Source: Papilionanthe hookeriana x Papilionanthe teres | Lineage: Eukaryota > Streptophyta > Magnoliopsida > Asparagales > Orchidaceae | DNA length: 64,000 bases | Direction: 5' to 3' | NCBI GenBank assembly: GCA_022702705.1 | Contig: CM040429.1 | Coordinates: 3,774,073 to 3,838,072, forward strand | Shown here: positions 1 to 12,985 of the stretch, piece by piece | Numbering within the stretch: the stretch's first letter is position 1 | Layout of the letters: every line of letters starts with the position of its first letter | Made by a program: the position numbers and the translations under genes | The notes under the pieces: model-generated | Seen by the model: the letters and a program-made list of their open reading frames with translations, nothing else | What the model was told of the DNA's origin: nothing | Databases searched by the model: none

Positions 1-3000
1 AAAATATTTAAAAGCCCATCCAAAATGATTTCAAAAATCCCAAAATCCATTCCAAAGCCCACATGAGGTTTTCTCTCATCATCCCTTTGATTTAAATCAT
101 TCCCTAAGTCCAAAACCCATCATTTTGATTAAACCAAAATGGCATCATGAGAAATCCCATCAAAATTCCAAAATTTTCAAAATTTCAAATAAGCCTCTTC
201 CATGAAATTGACCAAGCCATTTCCTAAGCCATGAGCAAGCCTTGGAGCCATGCACAAGCCACATGAAAGCCATGAGAATCTTAGGATTGTCAACCCCCCA
301 TAAATGGAAAAACGAGGAAGGCCTTTAAGCACTCCTTAAAAGTCATTAACCATTCTCATGTCTCCCTTAACCCATGCTTAAGCCTAATTGTACTTGGATT
401 GTGACTTGACCCCACTAATCAAGCTGATCCAAATGACTTTCTCTTCAGCCCAAACCAGCCTTGGGGAGGTGCACCTAGCCTTACCCATGCATTGAACTAA
501 ACCAAGTCCAAAATAGCCCCCTTCCCCCTTACCATTTAAATCCACTCCTTTACACATGTCAACCCCCAATTGAATTCACAAACCTCAAGCCCTGACCACA
601 CTCAGTCAGAGGGTGACCTGACCCTGGTCGGACCACCACCCCAGTCACCGGAAACTACCAGGCCGAGAGGCTTAATTTCATTTAAAAAATTCAAACCCAC
701 TGGCTGAGTTGTCCCAACCCAAATGGACACCATGGTTGTTCTTCTCCTCCCACGAGCAGCGATCCCGACCTCCGATTGCCCTCGGAAAGCCCTCCAGCCA
801 CCTCTATTTAAACTCGCCACCCTCTCAGCCAAAGGAGGTGCTGAACAAATCCATACCAAAACTCTGCCAAAATTGCTTCAAACTCTTCTCCTAACCCAGA
901 GCAATTGATCCCTACTATCTCTTTGCCCTAATCTCCTTAACAGAGCTCAATTTCTCAGCTCAAAATCCACCCAAAAAACAGGACACTTCACCACAGTGAG
1001 CTAATCCTCAAATTGATTGACCCTAAACCTTCACCAGACCAAGAGAAGAAGTTCCCCAGCAAAAGCCCCCTCTCCGGGCCGGCCATTTCTTCATCGGCCA
1101 AGCTTTGAAATCGGGCTTGGTGGAAATCGGGTCTGAGCAATTCACTGGAGCCGGAGACTTCATTTGGAGCTTCCTTAGGTTCAATCGAAGGTGCCACAAC
1201 TCTCTGATTGAAGCTTCACTTCTCAGAGCAAAGGTATGGATCTCTCCTTCCTCCCGAGCTTCTGTGAGTTCTCCATTTTGTTTGGCTCAATTTCATAGCA
1301 TGTTAGCCGTATAGATGTGTGCGTCTTATTGAGACGAATCCATAGAGTATAAGAACATGAGATTTGGTGGAGAAATGAGGGAGATCTTAAGATTTTAGTG
1401 TGGATGGCTCTCGGGATACACCAGTCGGAGACGATGACCAGGAACCGTCGGATCGCGCATGTATCGAATGGACGATCCAGATCGCACCGGAGGAGAAGAT
1501 GGAGCGAGACCGCGGGACGCGTGGCTGCTGACTCAGGTGGCGGCATCGAATAGGAGCGTGCCGCGTGGGATTTCGGAGCTGCCGAGGATAACAAGGCGCC
1601 GCGCTGGATAAGTAGATAGATAGGATATTTTCTATTTATTTAAATACCATAAACTTAAAAAATCCATATTTTTGTGTAGAAAATCACAAAAATAAAATAA
1701 AAATACCCCCTTGCTCAGTGAACAGAGGAGAACAATGTGGAAAAAAATTAAGTTATTTTGATGAGTATTTTATTTTTAATTAATTATTTACTGATTTCAG
1801 TATTTTAATTCTCCATGCATTTATACAATTCACCATGGCATGAGACCATAGGGCTTTTGTAGTTCCTGGGAACATTCCCTGAATTTTCCAAGGCCAGAGA
1901 CCATCTCTGTGGCAACATATTGATTTTTCAAATTTATGTATCTGTTTTGCCATTTTAATTCTAGTAATTAACATGTTGCTTAGAAAATTCTAGGAAAATT
2001 TAGAGAGGTATCTTATGAACAGAGGACCCTAGGAAAATTTTGGTTTGGTTTAATTCCTTAAGAATAACCCTAATTGGTCTAAACACCCAAAACTAAATTT
2101 TAATTAATTAGGATTAACCACACACCAAAATCACTTGAAAATAATTCTCCACTATCACTTAGGATGCAGAGAACCTCAAATAAAAATTTGAAGTCAATTG
2201 GAAATAATTTAACCCATTAAATGAATTATTTAAGTTGTATGACCACTTTTAAAATTTAAAAATTCATAAAACCTAAAATACACTTCAAAAATTCACCAAA
2301 ATGATTTTGAGGGCTCTCTGATATTAGAGGAGTCTAAGAAAATTAAAATTGAAATTTTCTAAAAATTTTCATTTTTAATCATATTTTTAATATTTTAATA
2401 ATTAAAAAATAATAAAAATCACAAAAATATTAAAAATCATAAAAATATCACATTTTGCCTCCTAATCACTTAGGAACAAACCAAATATTTTTCTCAAGTC
2501 TATAGGTTAAGAAATTGGATTTTAAAGGCTTAAGACAATTTTAAATATTAAAAAATGAATTTCCCCACATTTTCACTAAATTAATTCTAATAAATCAAGA
2601 AAAATCAGAAACATATAAAATTTGCTTCTCTAAAATCCTTGAGGTCACAGAGATTTATGAAAAATATAAAATTCATTTTTCAACTATAATTTTATTTTAT
2701 AATTAATACCATAAAACTCAAAATAATTATAATAAGTAAAATATAATTCAAAAAATGACCAAAATTGGTCTAAGTGGTCCTCTGGTCAATAGGAATATCC
2801 CACAATTTTCCTAAGGATATAAACCTCACTTTGGTCATGTTGTTGAATTTTCATTGAAAACCCTCATTTTCTCACAAAAATAAATATATAAATTAAATTA
2901 AATTCGGAAAAATCACATTTTCTCCTACTAATGTCTTAATTGACATATGAGTGAAGTGACATAAAAATTTTAAATTCATTTGAGCTTAATTTGATGAGTT

Positions 3001-5640
3001 ATGAAATAAATAAGCCTAAAGGGGCATAAAGGTAATTAAAGACTTTAACCCTAATTAATATTTAGGTCTAATAAAAAAGGGAGGTTAAAATATCTGATCT
3101 TAATTTTCCCTTCGGTGATTGAAACTTAAATAATTAAGGGGTAGAAACCTATTAATCATCTTGAAATATTTAAAGTAAACCTTGATTAATTAAATCATTT
3201 AAATTTTGGGAGAATAATTAAAATTTTGGATTATTAAAGTTGGGGATGTGACTTAGGAAGATACCAATTCTTTAATTTAAGATCCCTAAATAAATTACTT
3301 TGATAATATTTAACTCTTAATTAAACTGAAGATGATAATTGGAATTAATAATTAAATAATTAAAAGGAAAATAACCCTTAATTAGAATAAACTTTAAAAT
3401 ATTAAGTGGTTTAATAACTTAATTAAATTAAATTGAGAAATGTAAAATAAATTTATCATTTGAAAACAAACCTTAAACAAATTTAAAACATTAAAACTAA
3501 TTTGAAATATTATGATCATTAAAATATAAAGGTTTAATTGAATTGAAACAAATTGAACACTATTCCAAACTTAAAATTATATAACTAAACCAAATCATTT
3601 CAAATCATCAATTTCCTAATTAAGAATTGTTAAAAATTTTCAACAAATTAATTTGCCCCTAAAGGCTTTCATTATCATAACTCTTAAATGAAGCATTAAG
3701 TGAGATGTCACTTCACTCATAGGATAATCAAACATCCTAATTCACTGAGCAAGAGTAACCCGGGTGGTTGATTCATCACCACAATGAAACTAACTGAACT
3801 TAAAATAATCTCTACAATGTTTAAGAAGATGTTCAGAATTCATTTCCGAGCACTTCTCTAACTTGATGGGATGTTTTAAAAGAATAGTGAGACTTCATTG
3901 TTCTTTGATGAAGAAAATCATCCTTAACAAAACATAAGAACCTAGACGTCATAGGAATTGACTAGCTATAGGATTAGGGTTTTGGTAGACAATTAAAACC
4001 TTCCCTTAGCTTTACCTAGGTGTTTTCTTGCAAATTATATAAATGTTTTAACCTGTGTTTTAAGTGCAGGAAAAAATAAATAGGAATGCTTACCAGGTAC
4101 GCTTTTATTGCATTACAATTTATTTACCTGCACTGTACTTTACTTCTCTTTCATGTTAAACAAGAATGTCACCCTGCATGAAAACTGAAACCTTTAGGAT
4201 AGCCACAAACTGAAACTCAAAACTAAATTAAAAGTCACAACAAGATAAAATTCACCGCCACAACATTTCAAAATATAAAACAACTCAAAATTTAATCACA
4301 AACAGAACACAAAACTACAACTACAACTAAATTAAAATGTCTCGTTGGATGATCGGGAATATCTCGGATGATGTAACATACGTGTTGCTAACGGGATTTC
4401 CCACAGTCTAAATGAATGTGTGGAACTCTTTCAGTTGAGTTTAGCAAATTCATTTGGACTAAGTGAATCCGATAAAAATAACGGTGCCGAAATGATGGAA
4501 CCGTGGGATCTTAACCGGTGTTGTTATAATCAACTTTAAGATTCCCTAATAAAACACTAAGATATTTGAACCTTAAAACTCTTCTAAACCGAAACACTTC
4601 TCTCATCTCCTGATTTTCACTTTCTAAAACTAAACCTCTGCAACAACAAGGAGCTTGGAGCATAGTGGGCAGCACGGCCATCGTCATCAGCAAAACTGGA
4701 ATCTACATCAACAAAACCTTTCTTAGAATTAATTAACAAAGCCATAGGATTTCGAGGTACTTTGCCTAGTGCAACATAAATCCTGAACTCTTCGTTAGGC
4801 ATTTTCATAATTATGTTATGTAAATTAAGCCCTAACCGGTCTTAGGACTCCGAGGTAGTCATTTGGTACGACATCACATCTTCGAGGCTGTTTGTGTGAT
4901 TTTATCATACAAATATAAGTCCTAAGTAACTAAAATTGGCAGGATTACAACATTAAACAAACTCCCAAATTGAAGTCAAACAATAGGATAGTTTGTAAAG
5001 TTACCAAGATTCTTCTTGGATCCTCAGCTTCTCCTACTTCTCTTCCTTTGGACTCCTAAAATAAACTGTTCTAAATTTGATCCACTCCCTTTTGAAATTC
5101 CAAAATTCAATCCTTTGAAAACCTTAAACTTTGAAATTCTTGAGAGCAAAACCACTGATCATTATCGAGAGTTTTCTTAAGTATCTTCAGACATTTAAGA
5201 TGTAATTAACTATAGGGGTTTGCCCTTATAGGGAACTTTAAGAACCTAGGTAATATAAACCCTGCTTGATTCCTTTATATTAAACAGGGGAACTTGTCGG
5301 TTTATAAAATTGGTTCGCAGACCAAACAGATGTCACAAATCTTCTAGTTTATTTAATCGAGCCCCATCATCAAGCAGTATGTCTATTCTTCGGGATAGGT
5401 ACGATGTTTGTGGTGTGGTGCTCGTTTATATAAACTATTTGGGATGTGAGATCGTTTTGATTTCATATCTTAAAATTTTCAAACTTAAAGTTATTTTCAA
5501 AATCAAATGCTTCTTTCTAAAACTATATATATATTTAAATTTAAATTAATTTTAAAACTCGCCGATAACTTCTGTAGGCGGCCCCTTTTCAAAATACAAC
5601 ACACAACCTATAAATATGCCGACAGCAGTCTCTACAGGTT
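1..5640. other. AT-rich intergenic DNA, probably decayed LTR-retrotransposon sequence
   Basis: No gene is recognised here. The first 1.6 kb is less AT-rich and holds a TATA-like CTATTTAAA at about 804-812 inside a C-rich context, as in the promoter part of large plant LTRs. From 1.6 to 5.5 kb the sequence is very AT-rich and returns repeatedly to related phrases (for example GAACAGAGGA at about 1723 and 2018, and TCCTCTGGTCAATAGG near 2776), which suggests degenerate internal repetition. No primer-binding site or polyprotein was found, so assignment to an LTR element is only an inference from composition. Confidence 0.3.
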
Positions 5641-7676
5641 ATCATATTGAAATAGATCAGTTCAACCACCTTGAAAAATAGTGATTGCTGAATGAGATAC
5701 AATCCATACCTTGCTGGAGAGCACTCATGAACATATATGTAGTAATAATGCCCCCGAAGAAAAAAATTTTGAGCCTAGCGGCAAGCTCTTATGATTATTC
5801 GCTGAAGTAAGACAATAAGTCTTAATGGTGGTGAAACACATTATTTCAATCTAATGCTTAACACTTCTATCGTTGATTCCCGATAAAGCTCTCATTGTGA
5901 CTTTATCGTTTCTTTGGCAATCCATAGGTCTCTTTTTTTTCCTTCTCTCATTTTCTCATTCATCTCACCTTATTGTGTTAAATAACTAAGAGAATCAGGG
6001 AATTAAGTGTGCATCTAATTATGAATTTCATTAGTAACAAGATAGCCCAAGTATTAAATGGTTCTCATACGCCTAACGGATCAAGATCATTAACCGTGCA
6101 CTTGATGTCGTGATTCTAAGCGAGCCAATCATACTCATTAGTTATACTTTTGTAAGTGATAAGCTACAAAGCTTTATATAGCTTTGAAGAACCTATTGAT
6201 TACTTCTGAAGCTCATTATAATTCACACTAGTTCCTCGATCGGGCTCACCAATTTTAAGCTTTCAGAGGAGCAACTCTAGCTAAGTTTGCTTAAACCTCT
6301 CGTTTTTTTATTGAGCTCACTAGCAATGGTAAAAACCTCATACCAAGCTCATTGTTACATGTTTAGTTGCATCATCGACTTCAATGAATAATTCTGTAAG
6401 ATAGTAGGGAAAAAACTACATTCCATCGTCATACATATCTATTTTTTGGCCTAACCTTGTGCAAAATCTGTTAAGCAAATCTTCTCACATCTTTTGCAAG
6501 GTTAACCGGTGAGAGTTATTTTTGAGTGGATTCCTATGCTACCCTCTACTGTTCTTATAGCTTAGGGTTAGAAAATCCTTGCTTGATCTTAAGAGACGTA
6601 GATTTTCACAATGTGTAGGCTATGAGGGCTGATTCTTGTGAATTTTATAATCAGATGATAATTCGTCATTATCATATATTTCTAAAAATTGAGTTGATTG
6701 GAAATTGAGCATTGGTATTGATTTGTTTTGCTTAAATAAACCACTGCTGATGAGTTGGTCCAAGTTCCATGAGTGTCAATCAGATTTGTGATAAATTATT
6801 ACATGAACTTTCTAAGTTCCTCAAGTGTCGGCCAGATCTTGTGCACATAATTAGAAAAATCTTACATTTTTATGAATTTGACAATAAAATATAGTATTTG
6901 GAACAATAATGTCTTCTTATTGCTGAGTCGGGTGCTAGTCAAGATATTAGTGCTGACTCTAACTCGTTCAGTGGTATGCTTTGTCAATTGCACAGTCGTA
7001 TAAGTAACTCTGTGGGTCTTTGAGGTGAGATTGAGTTGAGTGGTGAGGATCATGCCTCGGTCCCTACTTTATTCATAGGTGGTTCTCCTATGTGTATGGT
7101 GATTCGTTCTCTCAGTTATGAACGATGTGGGGGAATTGCATTCTTCTATCGATATGTGACTGTTAGCTAGTTCCAACAGCTCGACTAGGGTCTTCTATCA
7201 TTGTAAGTTTAAAACATATCAGATCGATTCTTTTCTCAGTACTTGAGTTAGGGCGACACCGTAGGCTCTTGGTCTCCCACTTCGTCTTCTTCTGGAAGTG
7301 TGTGATGAACAAACTAAGGCTTTCACTCTTTTTCTATCAGATATGCAGGAGAGCCTGCAAACTTTTATGGTGATTCAGGTACTGGAAAATTATGACGAAA
7401 ATATTCACTTAAAGTCAGTGAATGATGTGATCACTCTTGGTGGTAAGGTGTTGAACCACCTGAGGGTCAGTGATATACATAAAATATATAATATTTTTAT
7501 GCATATTTTATACCTATTTTTGATGATATTACACTTTAGTGGAAGATATTTGTATGTTTTTCTTTCAGGAACACTTAAATGGATCAAATATGTCAAACAG
7601 AGTGAAAAGGATCAATTTTGGAGTAAAAATAAAGAAGATGTTAAAATGAATTGGGCTGCCTAAGCTCCCAGATCTA
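5641..7676. other. Intergenic stretch without recognised gene
   Basis: Short open frames exist but none has a recognisable domain, plausible splice structure or coding-like composition. The stretch is moderately AT-rich and looks like old intergenic or transposon-derived sequence. Nothing specific could be supported. Confidence 0.4.
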
Positions 7677-7864
7677 GCGCCTAAGCGCTAGCAAATAGAG
7701 AAGGCCACGCCTAAGCGCCAAAACGCTGCGCTTAAGCGCCACGTAGTTACTTTGCAATTTTAATGAATTTTTGGTGAATTTTAAAGAGGTATTTGAGGCA
7801 TGATTTGGTACAAACGTGGATAACTAACCAAGGGTGCTAAAAATTCAAATTTCACTTGAAATGA

Positions 7865-7970
7865 TGCATCTTTTGGTTAAATTCATTGAATATGGACATA
7901 TTTTGAAGAGAAGCCAATGCATCTTTTGGTTAAATTCATTGAATATGGACATATTTTGAAGAGAAGCCAA
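7865..7970. repeat. Exact 53-bp tandem duplication
   Basis: Two head-to-tail copies of a 53-bp unit beginning TGCATCTTTTGGTTAAATTC occupy 7865-7917 and 7918-7970 with no difference that I can see. It lies inside the gypsy-like LTR and is therefore younger than the LTR's other decay. Confidence 0.93.
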
Positions 7971-9245
7971 TGCAGCTTTTGAGAAAGTATAAAAGAAGAA
8001 AGATTATTAGAGTTATGGTGTGTGTTCTTTTAGAGAGAGTTTTTATAGAGTAGTTAAAGTAAGAAGTTGTAGGATTTTTACTTAGGGTTTCTTCACACTT
8101 TTCTCATTCCTAGTGAAAGAGAAGGTGAGTAGAGATTCCTAAGTAAAAATCCATTGTTATAGAGAGATTTAAACCCTCTTGGGTTGGGCGACTTTTCCAA
8201 GGGAGTCTTGTAAGAGAAAGAAAGAAATTCAAAGGAACTTCAAGAGTTTGGTGGAGAGGAACTAGAGATAAGTTTTTATCTTTGTACTTCATTTGGTTTT
8301 AATTGAGACTACTTGTGTTTTCTACATGGTTTCTACTTTTAAAACTACTTATTGTTTTGTTTTCTCCATGGATTCTGAGTAGTCTTCTTTATCTTTGTAC
8401 CTCATACTAGGCTCTTGGTCTTCAATTATCTTTTTCCTCACTTTGTTTACTTCTTAATTTATTCAATTAAGATGTTAACATTTATTGGATGAACATGTAA
8501 GATCCTAGTATGAATTGTCTCAATCAACAATAGAAAGAAATCACATGAGATTATATGGATGAGAAATTAATTCATATAATTTTGTGCAAATAAATAGGGA
8601 AATATACTTTGATGGGTGTAGAATTAGAGACTTTAGGGTGATATACTATAACCTCTACTTTGGTTTATTGTTTTAGGTTTTGATACGAGATGTTAGCCCC
8701 CAGGTGAAGGGAAAGCAGGGAACTCTATAGTGAGAGCTAGTATCTTGCCTACCTAACTCGTCTTCAAAACTATTCAAACTTTAAACTAGCCAATGTTCTT
8801 GATAGCATCTCAAGTAAGGGTAAACAATAAAATTGCTCATATTTGACACAGCACATTTTAAATACTTCCACAACATAATTATTGTACTTATTACTTATTC
8901 ATGATAAGGAAAAAGATATTTTCATCTATACTTTAATCTTATAAAAATCTCATATAGTTAGTAAATTGTTTATTTTATTTCACAATTTAAGAAAATATTA
9001 AAATGAACCGCATTTTAAAGTTTTCTGTTATCTGAAACTGTTTAAGTAAGTGTCTTTTTCTAAATAGAATTTATGATCTAAAAACATTTTTAGCTTTTAA
9101 ATTTCCAAAATTTTTCCCCGTGGGATCGATATTTCGGGGCTTAATCAGAAAGTTATATATTACTTGATAACGACACGTATACTTGCGTAGAATCCCTAAA
9201 TTTAAATATTACTGTGCATTCTTATTTACATCGGAATGAAATTTT

Positions 9246-9257
9246 TGGTGTCATTGT
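9246..9257 (+). other. Possible relic of a gypsy primer-binding site
   Basis: TGGTGTCATTGT resembles the TGGCGCCGTTGC core found just after the 5' LTR of many Ty3-gypsy elements. Four of the twelve positions differ, so this is called from context (the LTR-end phrase just upstream) rather than from the match alone. Confidence 0.3.
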
Positions 9258-9270
9258 AAAGAATGAAATT

Positions 9271-11127
9271 TTATATTAAAATATAAGTATAATCTTATTA
9301 TCATAAGTATAATTATACCAGTATTTGTCTGGTAGTAAAAAGAATCGGGATCAGTCGACCCCCTCGGTGTGGTGAAGAGAATATGACACTACAGTGTTAG
9401 TGCACCCGAGCAGGTGTTGGTCGCTTGGTGCTGATACGACACTATCGAAGATTTGATTTTGGTCGATCAATGATGGCCCTTCCTCTCGAGGGTACTGCTC
9501 TCTTTCAAAAGTCATCATGTGAAGATGACGTCCAAAACTTAATTCTTCAACTCCTGGATCTGTTTGTTCACAAACCCTTGGGTGTACTCTATTTTGTCGG
9601 TGTACTCTATTTTGTCGGTGTCTCTCTTTTAGGTTTTTTCTTCGTGGTATGCTCCTCTTTTTACATGATCCACACTCATCCAACCATTTAGGATGTTGAA
9701 TCATATTTTGTCCGTGTATCATACCAAGAAATAGAACATAAGGAGAGAGAGAATGGGAGAACTAAATGGAGGAGTACACAATGATTTGCCCTCTTGGGGT
9801 TAATGGAATTTTCTCGGGTCTGTTGTGGACATTTTTATTTTATCAAAACTTTTTTGCTCCCTTTGTACATGAAATGATCTCCTTATTCATAGGAATTGAG
9901 TACGATCTAGTGATATTACATTTTTTATACTCTTTTAATGAGGGTGTTAAAAGTTATTCTTACCATCCGAGCATCTTTGCTAGTCTCCGAGCCTTCTATT
10001 ACCGGACCTTCATTTATCGTTCTCGTCTCCTCTAGATTGTGAGATATCTTTAGGATCAGTGCGGCCATATTATATGGCATGTGTCGAGTTTTCATTTTTT
10101 ATTAGACCTATTTCATACCTAAAACTTTACTCTCCTCATACATCAGAAATCCCTCATGTTAATAAATATCAGTGATGAGCTTGTAATAATTAATGTTTGG
10201 CTTTACTTGTTTAAGCTTTGGTTCCCGACTCCTTAATTATATTGTGAGGAGTGGTGAAATTTAAGTACTTTTCAATCATATCTCAAAGCTGAAAATTTTA
10301 ATTAGCTAAGAAAGTTGTCATTAACAGCTAATTGTACCTTCCGAGAAGAAATACCACGTTATAATATGCCTCAATTGTCTCCGTGGAGCCTAGAACTTCG
10401 TAAAATAATTTCATGGAGTCAACTAATGCATGAAGAAGATGACATATGGGCTTAGGTTAGCGCATTAATTAAGGTGAGACAACAAACATGGTGCAATGTC
10501 TAGCTAGCTAGAGAGAATATTTGGGAGAATGAAAAGAGAATTAGAAGTAAATGTGGGAAGGTTTGTACAATTAGATTATAGATTAATTTTCAATTGGTCA
10601 ATTTGATTGGCCCAAGACATTTGATAGCTATTGCCAATTAAAAACTAATTCACTCTTCATGGGGTTGCTCAATGCATGTTTTATCTTATCTAAAGCTCAT
10701 TCTCCAATGATAAATCTCATTTAGTGAGGTATTAGGGGCTCCAATAACAAGGTTATGGGTGTCCCTAATTAAAATTTGAGTCATTTTATTACCATTTAAA
10801 TTTTTTTGCTTATTTATTTAAAATTTAGAATAAAAAAGGAATTGGTTTAGTTTTATCATGTAAATATTGATATTGAATTATTCTCTATAATATAAAAAAA
10901 AAGAAAAATCTCACTTTATCTCTCTATATGTACTTACAAGAAATTGAAAAGAAGCAACCCAACCCCACCAGACCCACTGATTTATTTGAGAAAGAGATTG
11001 ATTGGAATTCCCACTTCATTCTTTCTCCCTCAGCTTCCTCTTCAAAAGTTTTAAGATTCTAAAGAAAAGTAAAACCCCACCCACCCACACGGGACTCTCT
11101 CTCCCCTCCTTTTCTTCTCATTTTACT

Positions 11128-11130
<3 letters not shown>
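9271..11130. other. Intergenic DNA, no recognised gene
   Basis: Open frames on both strands around 9350-10030 have no recognisable domain. A short exact direct repeat (GTGTACTCTATTTTGTCG, period 19) lies at about 9583-9619. The right end becomes AT-rich and leads into the CT microsatellite upstream of KANADI. Confidence 0.4.
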
Positions 11131-11196
<66 letters not shown>

Positions 11197-11207
11197 TCTC
11201 TCTCTCT
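11131..11207. repeat. (CT)n microsatellite upstream of KANADI
   Basis: Nearly uninterrupted CT dinucleotides run for about 77 bp, with one CC interruption near 11192. The tract is 1.8 kb upstream of the KANADI start codon. GA/CT repeats are the binding substrate of BPC proteins, one of which is encoded at 48117-49016, but use of this tract is not shown. Confidence 0.95.
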
Positions 11208-11284
11208 AAATAAAAAAATAAAAAAAAAACTCAATACCCTACTCAAATTTACCCCAAATTTTGGGAGAGGATATTACATACAGG

Positions 11285-11479
11285 ATAAAATATTATAACA
11301 GGAGTCATGATATAAAATTGTATCGGGATTCTAATCACAATACATCTTGTGTACGGTCCGACCCTGCTAAATACAAAAAACTAAATAGTTTAATGAGTGG
11401 CGTAGTCCAAACGTACACGAGACGTATTGTGATTAAAGTCCTGATGTAATTTTGCATCAGGACTCCCGATAAAATATTT
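11285..11479. mobile_element. Hairpin MITE-like inverted repeat upstream of KANADI
   Basis: The arms 11286-11362 and 11402-11479 are imperfect inverted repeats of about 77 bp around a 39-bp loop. Matching landmarks are AAAATATTATAAC with its partner ending in AAAATATT, TAATCACAATACATCTTGTG against the partner CACGAGACGTATTGTGATTA, and GGACCGT against AGTCC. This is typical of a non-autonomous foldback or MITE insertion. The superfamily is not clear because no target-site duplication could be fixed. Confidence 0.75.
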
Positions 11480-11493
11480 TTTTTACAAACAGA

Positions 11494-11598
11494 GTGCGGG
11501 GATATTTGGACTCCATGTACAAGAGTGTTGTACATATTGTGCATATCTGTGTACAAATTGTATAACAATGTTGTATATGGAATCCAAACTCCACGGGT
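11494..11598. mobile_element. Second hairpin element next to the first
   Basis: GGATATTTGGACTCCATGTA (11499 onward) is an inverted partner of TATATGGAATCCAAACTCC (about 11574-11592), and the spacer repeats TGTAC/GTACA motifs that can also pair. Its GTACA/TGTAC-rich layout resembles the hairpin at 38204-38328. It begins only about 15 bp after the preceding hairpin. Confidence 0.6.
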
Positions 11599-12915
11599 AA
11601 TATTTTTCCAAAATTTATAACATGTCATAATTTTTTCAACAAAATATAATAGTTATAATTGCGCATTACCCAAAAAAAATCTTCAACAAGTATTTTAAGA
11701 AGAAAAATATATCTCAAATGTTTTATTAATTAATAATTTGTCATGAGATCAACTATAAAAAATTTTAGAAACACTACTAACTATTTAGAACAAGTTTTAT
11801 GTAAAAATGAATAGTTAGGGTTATTTGGTGTGCTATAAAATGAGCGCCGCAAAAAATTTAGGAGTTTGATTGGCTGAATTCCAAATGCGGTGCAAAATTA
11901 CAATGCATTTTAAATTGACTCTATAGTTCATTTTTCATTGTATTTTGAGTTCGTTTGATTTGGGCAAATTTCAAATACACCGCTCTTTATAAATTGTTCC
12001 ATGTTGTTCTCTTTGGTAGTCACAAATCAACAATAGTCGCTTGCAAGTTGTTGTGGCTGTCTGATGGCAATATATTTTAAAATGATTGTATTTTTCTTCA
12101 AATCAAATAAAAATATATATATAATTCTAAAAATCATACAAATACAATATATTACTTTTACGATTCATCTTTATTTTTTAAATAAGCAAAAAAACATCAA
12201 AAGAAAACTTAATAGTTTGTAACTAATTATCTTGAGTCTTCTTCATCATGTTGGTTGGCTAAGATGCTTCTTTCTCTAGCTCGTTTCTTATTGAACGACT
12301 CGGATTCGTGTCATTCAATCATCTTTCGTAGCTTGGTGGGCTTTGGCATTATCTTCTTTCTCTTACTCTCTTCATGATCAGCACTGAAACATTTTTAATG
12401 TACACTTAAATTCATAAAATTAATATTTTGTTTAACATTTTAATAAGATGTTATTAAATGAACCATGCATGATGCATCCAATATTATACATTTTCATATA
12501 AAAAATTTATATGTAATTCTAAAAGGCTAGTCTATGAATTCCTCTTGATCTATTGACTCTTGACCAGTACTTTCTCTCTCCTTCCTGATATATATCTCAA
12601 GGATTAAAATAATATACTGCAGATCGCTTACTTTTATTCTGCACTCCTCTTGCTCTCCATGCTCCACATCCTCTTAGCCTCAATGTCTCCTACCTCATTA
12701 TATTTATTATACACAGATGGAAATAAAAGTAATTATCAGCAGAAATTAAACTAGAAGATCACTACACTACCAACACAAGCATAAATCCTTCCATGCCTTT
12801 TGTCTTTGATGCAAATAAACCTTTTGGTTCTCCACTCCATCCCCCTCTCCCCCTTTCCCATTTCCTGCAACCTTTCTCTCTACTCAACCCAAACCCAACT
12901 CTAAAACTGAACAAG
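11599..12915. other. KANADI upstream region
   Basis: This 1.3 kb separates the hairpins from the KANADI leader. The part at 11822-12000 (GGTGTGC, GCGCCGC, TGCGGTGCAAAATTACAATG, CGTTTGATTTGGGCAAAT, CACCGC) resembles in order and wording the foldback insertion at about 54620-54840, so it may be an old copy of that element. No convincing TATA box was fixed for KANADI. A pyrimidine-rich stretch at about 12835-12895 precedes the leader. Confidence 0.35.
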
Positions 12916-12963
12916 ATGAAGAGAAGAAGTTCAGTTCTTCAACTCACTTCTGAAGAAAAGTAG
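12916..12963 (+). CDS. Upstream ORF (15 codons) in the probable KANADI 5' leader
   Basis: An ATG at 12916 opens a 15-codon frame (MKRRSSVLQLTSEEK) closed by TAG at 12961-12963, 22 nt before the KANADI ATG. If the transcript starts upstream of 12916, ribosomes would meet this frame first. The sequence around the ATG (AACAAGATGA) is a moderate plant initiation context. No transcript evidence is available and conservation is unknown, so it may be incidental. Confidence 0.35.
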   Translation: MKRRSSVLQLTSEEK

Positions 12964-12985
12964 CCATTTTTAGCTCAAACATATA

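Larger units (their letters stand above)
7677..9270 (+). mobile_element. Decayed gypsy-type LTR ending in a primer-binding-site relic
   Basis: The left part carries three GCGCYTAAGCGC-like motifs (7677-7688, 7707-7719, 7728-7739), followed by a 53-bp tandem duplication and a TATA-like TATAAAAGAAG near 7988. The right part contains the phrase TTTTCCCCGTGGGATCGAT (about 9112) followed by a run leading to ACGTATACTTGCG and then TTTTTGGTGTCATTG at about 9242-9256. That order is typical of the end of Ty3-gypsy LTRs next to a TTTGGCGCCGTTG-type primer-binding site, here with several substitutions. No gag or pol is recognisable to the right. Boundaries are approximate and no partner LTR was found. 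Confidence 0.4.

Noticed and set aside
9351..9722. 123-codon minus-strand frame
   Set aside because: It has no domain. A short internal repeat (HRQNRV twice) comes from a 19-bp DNA duplication. Nothing supports expression.
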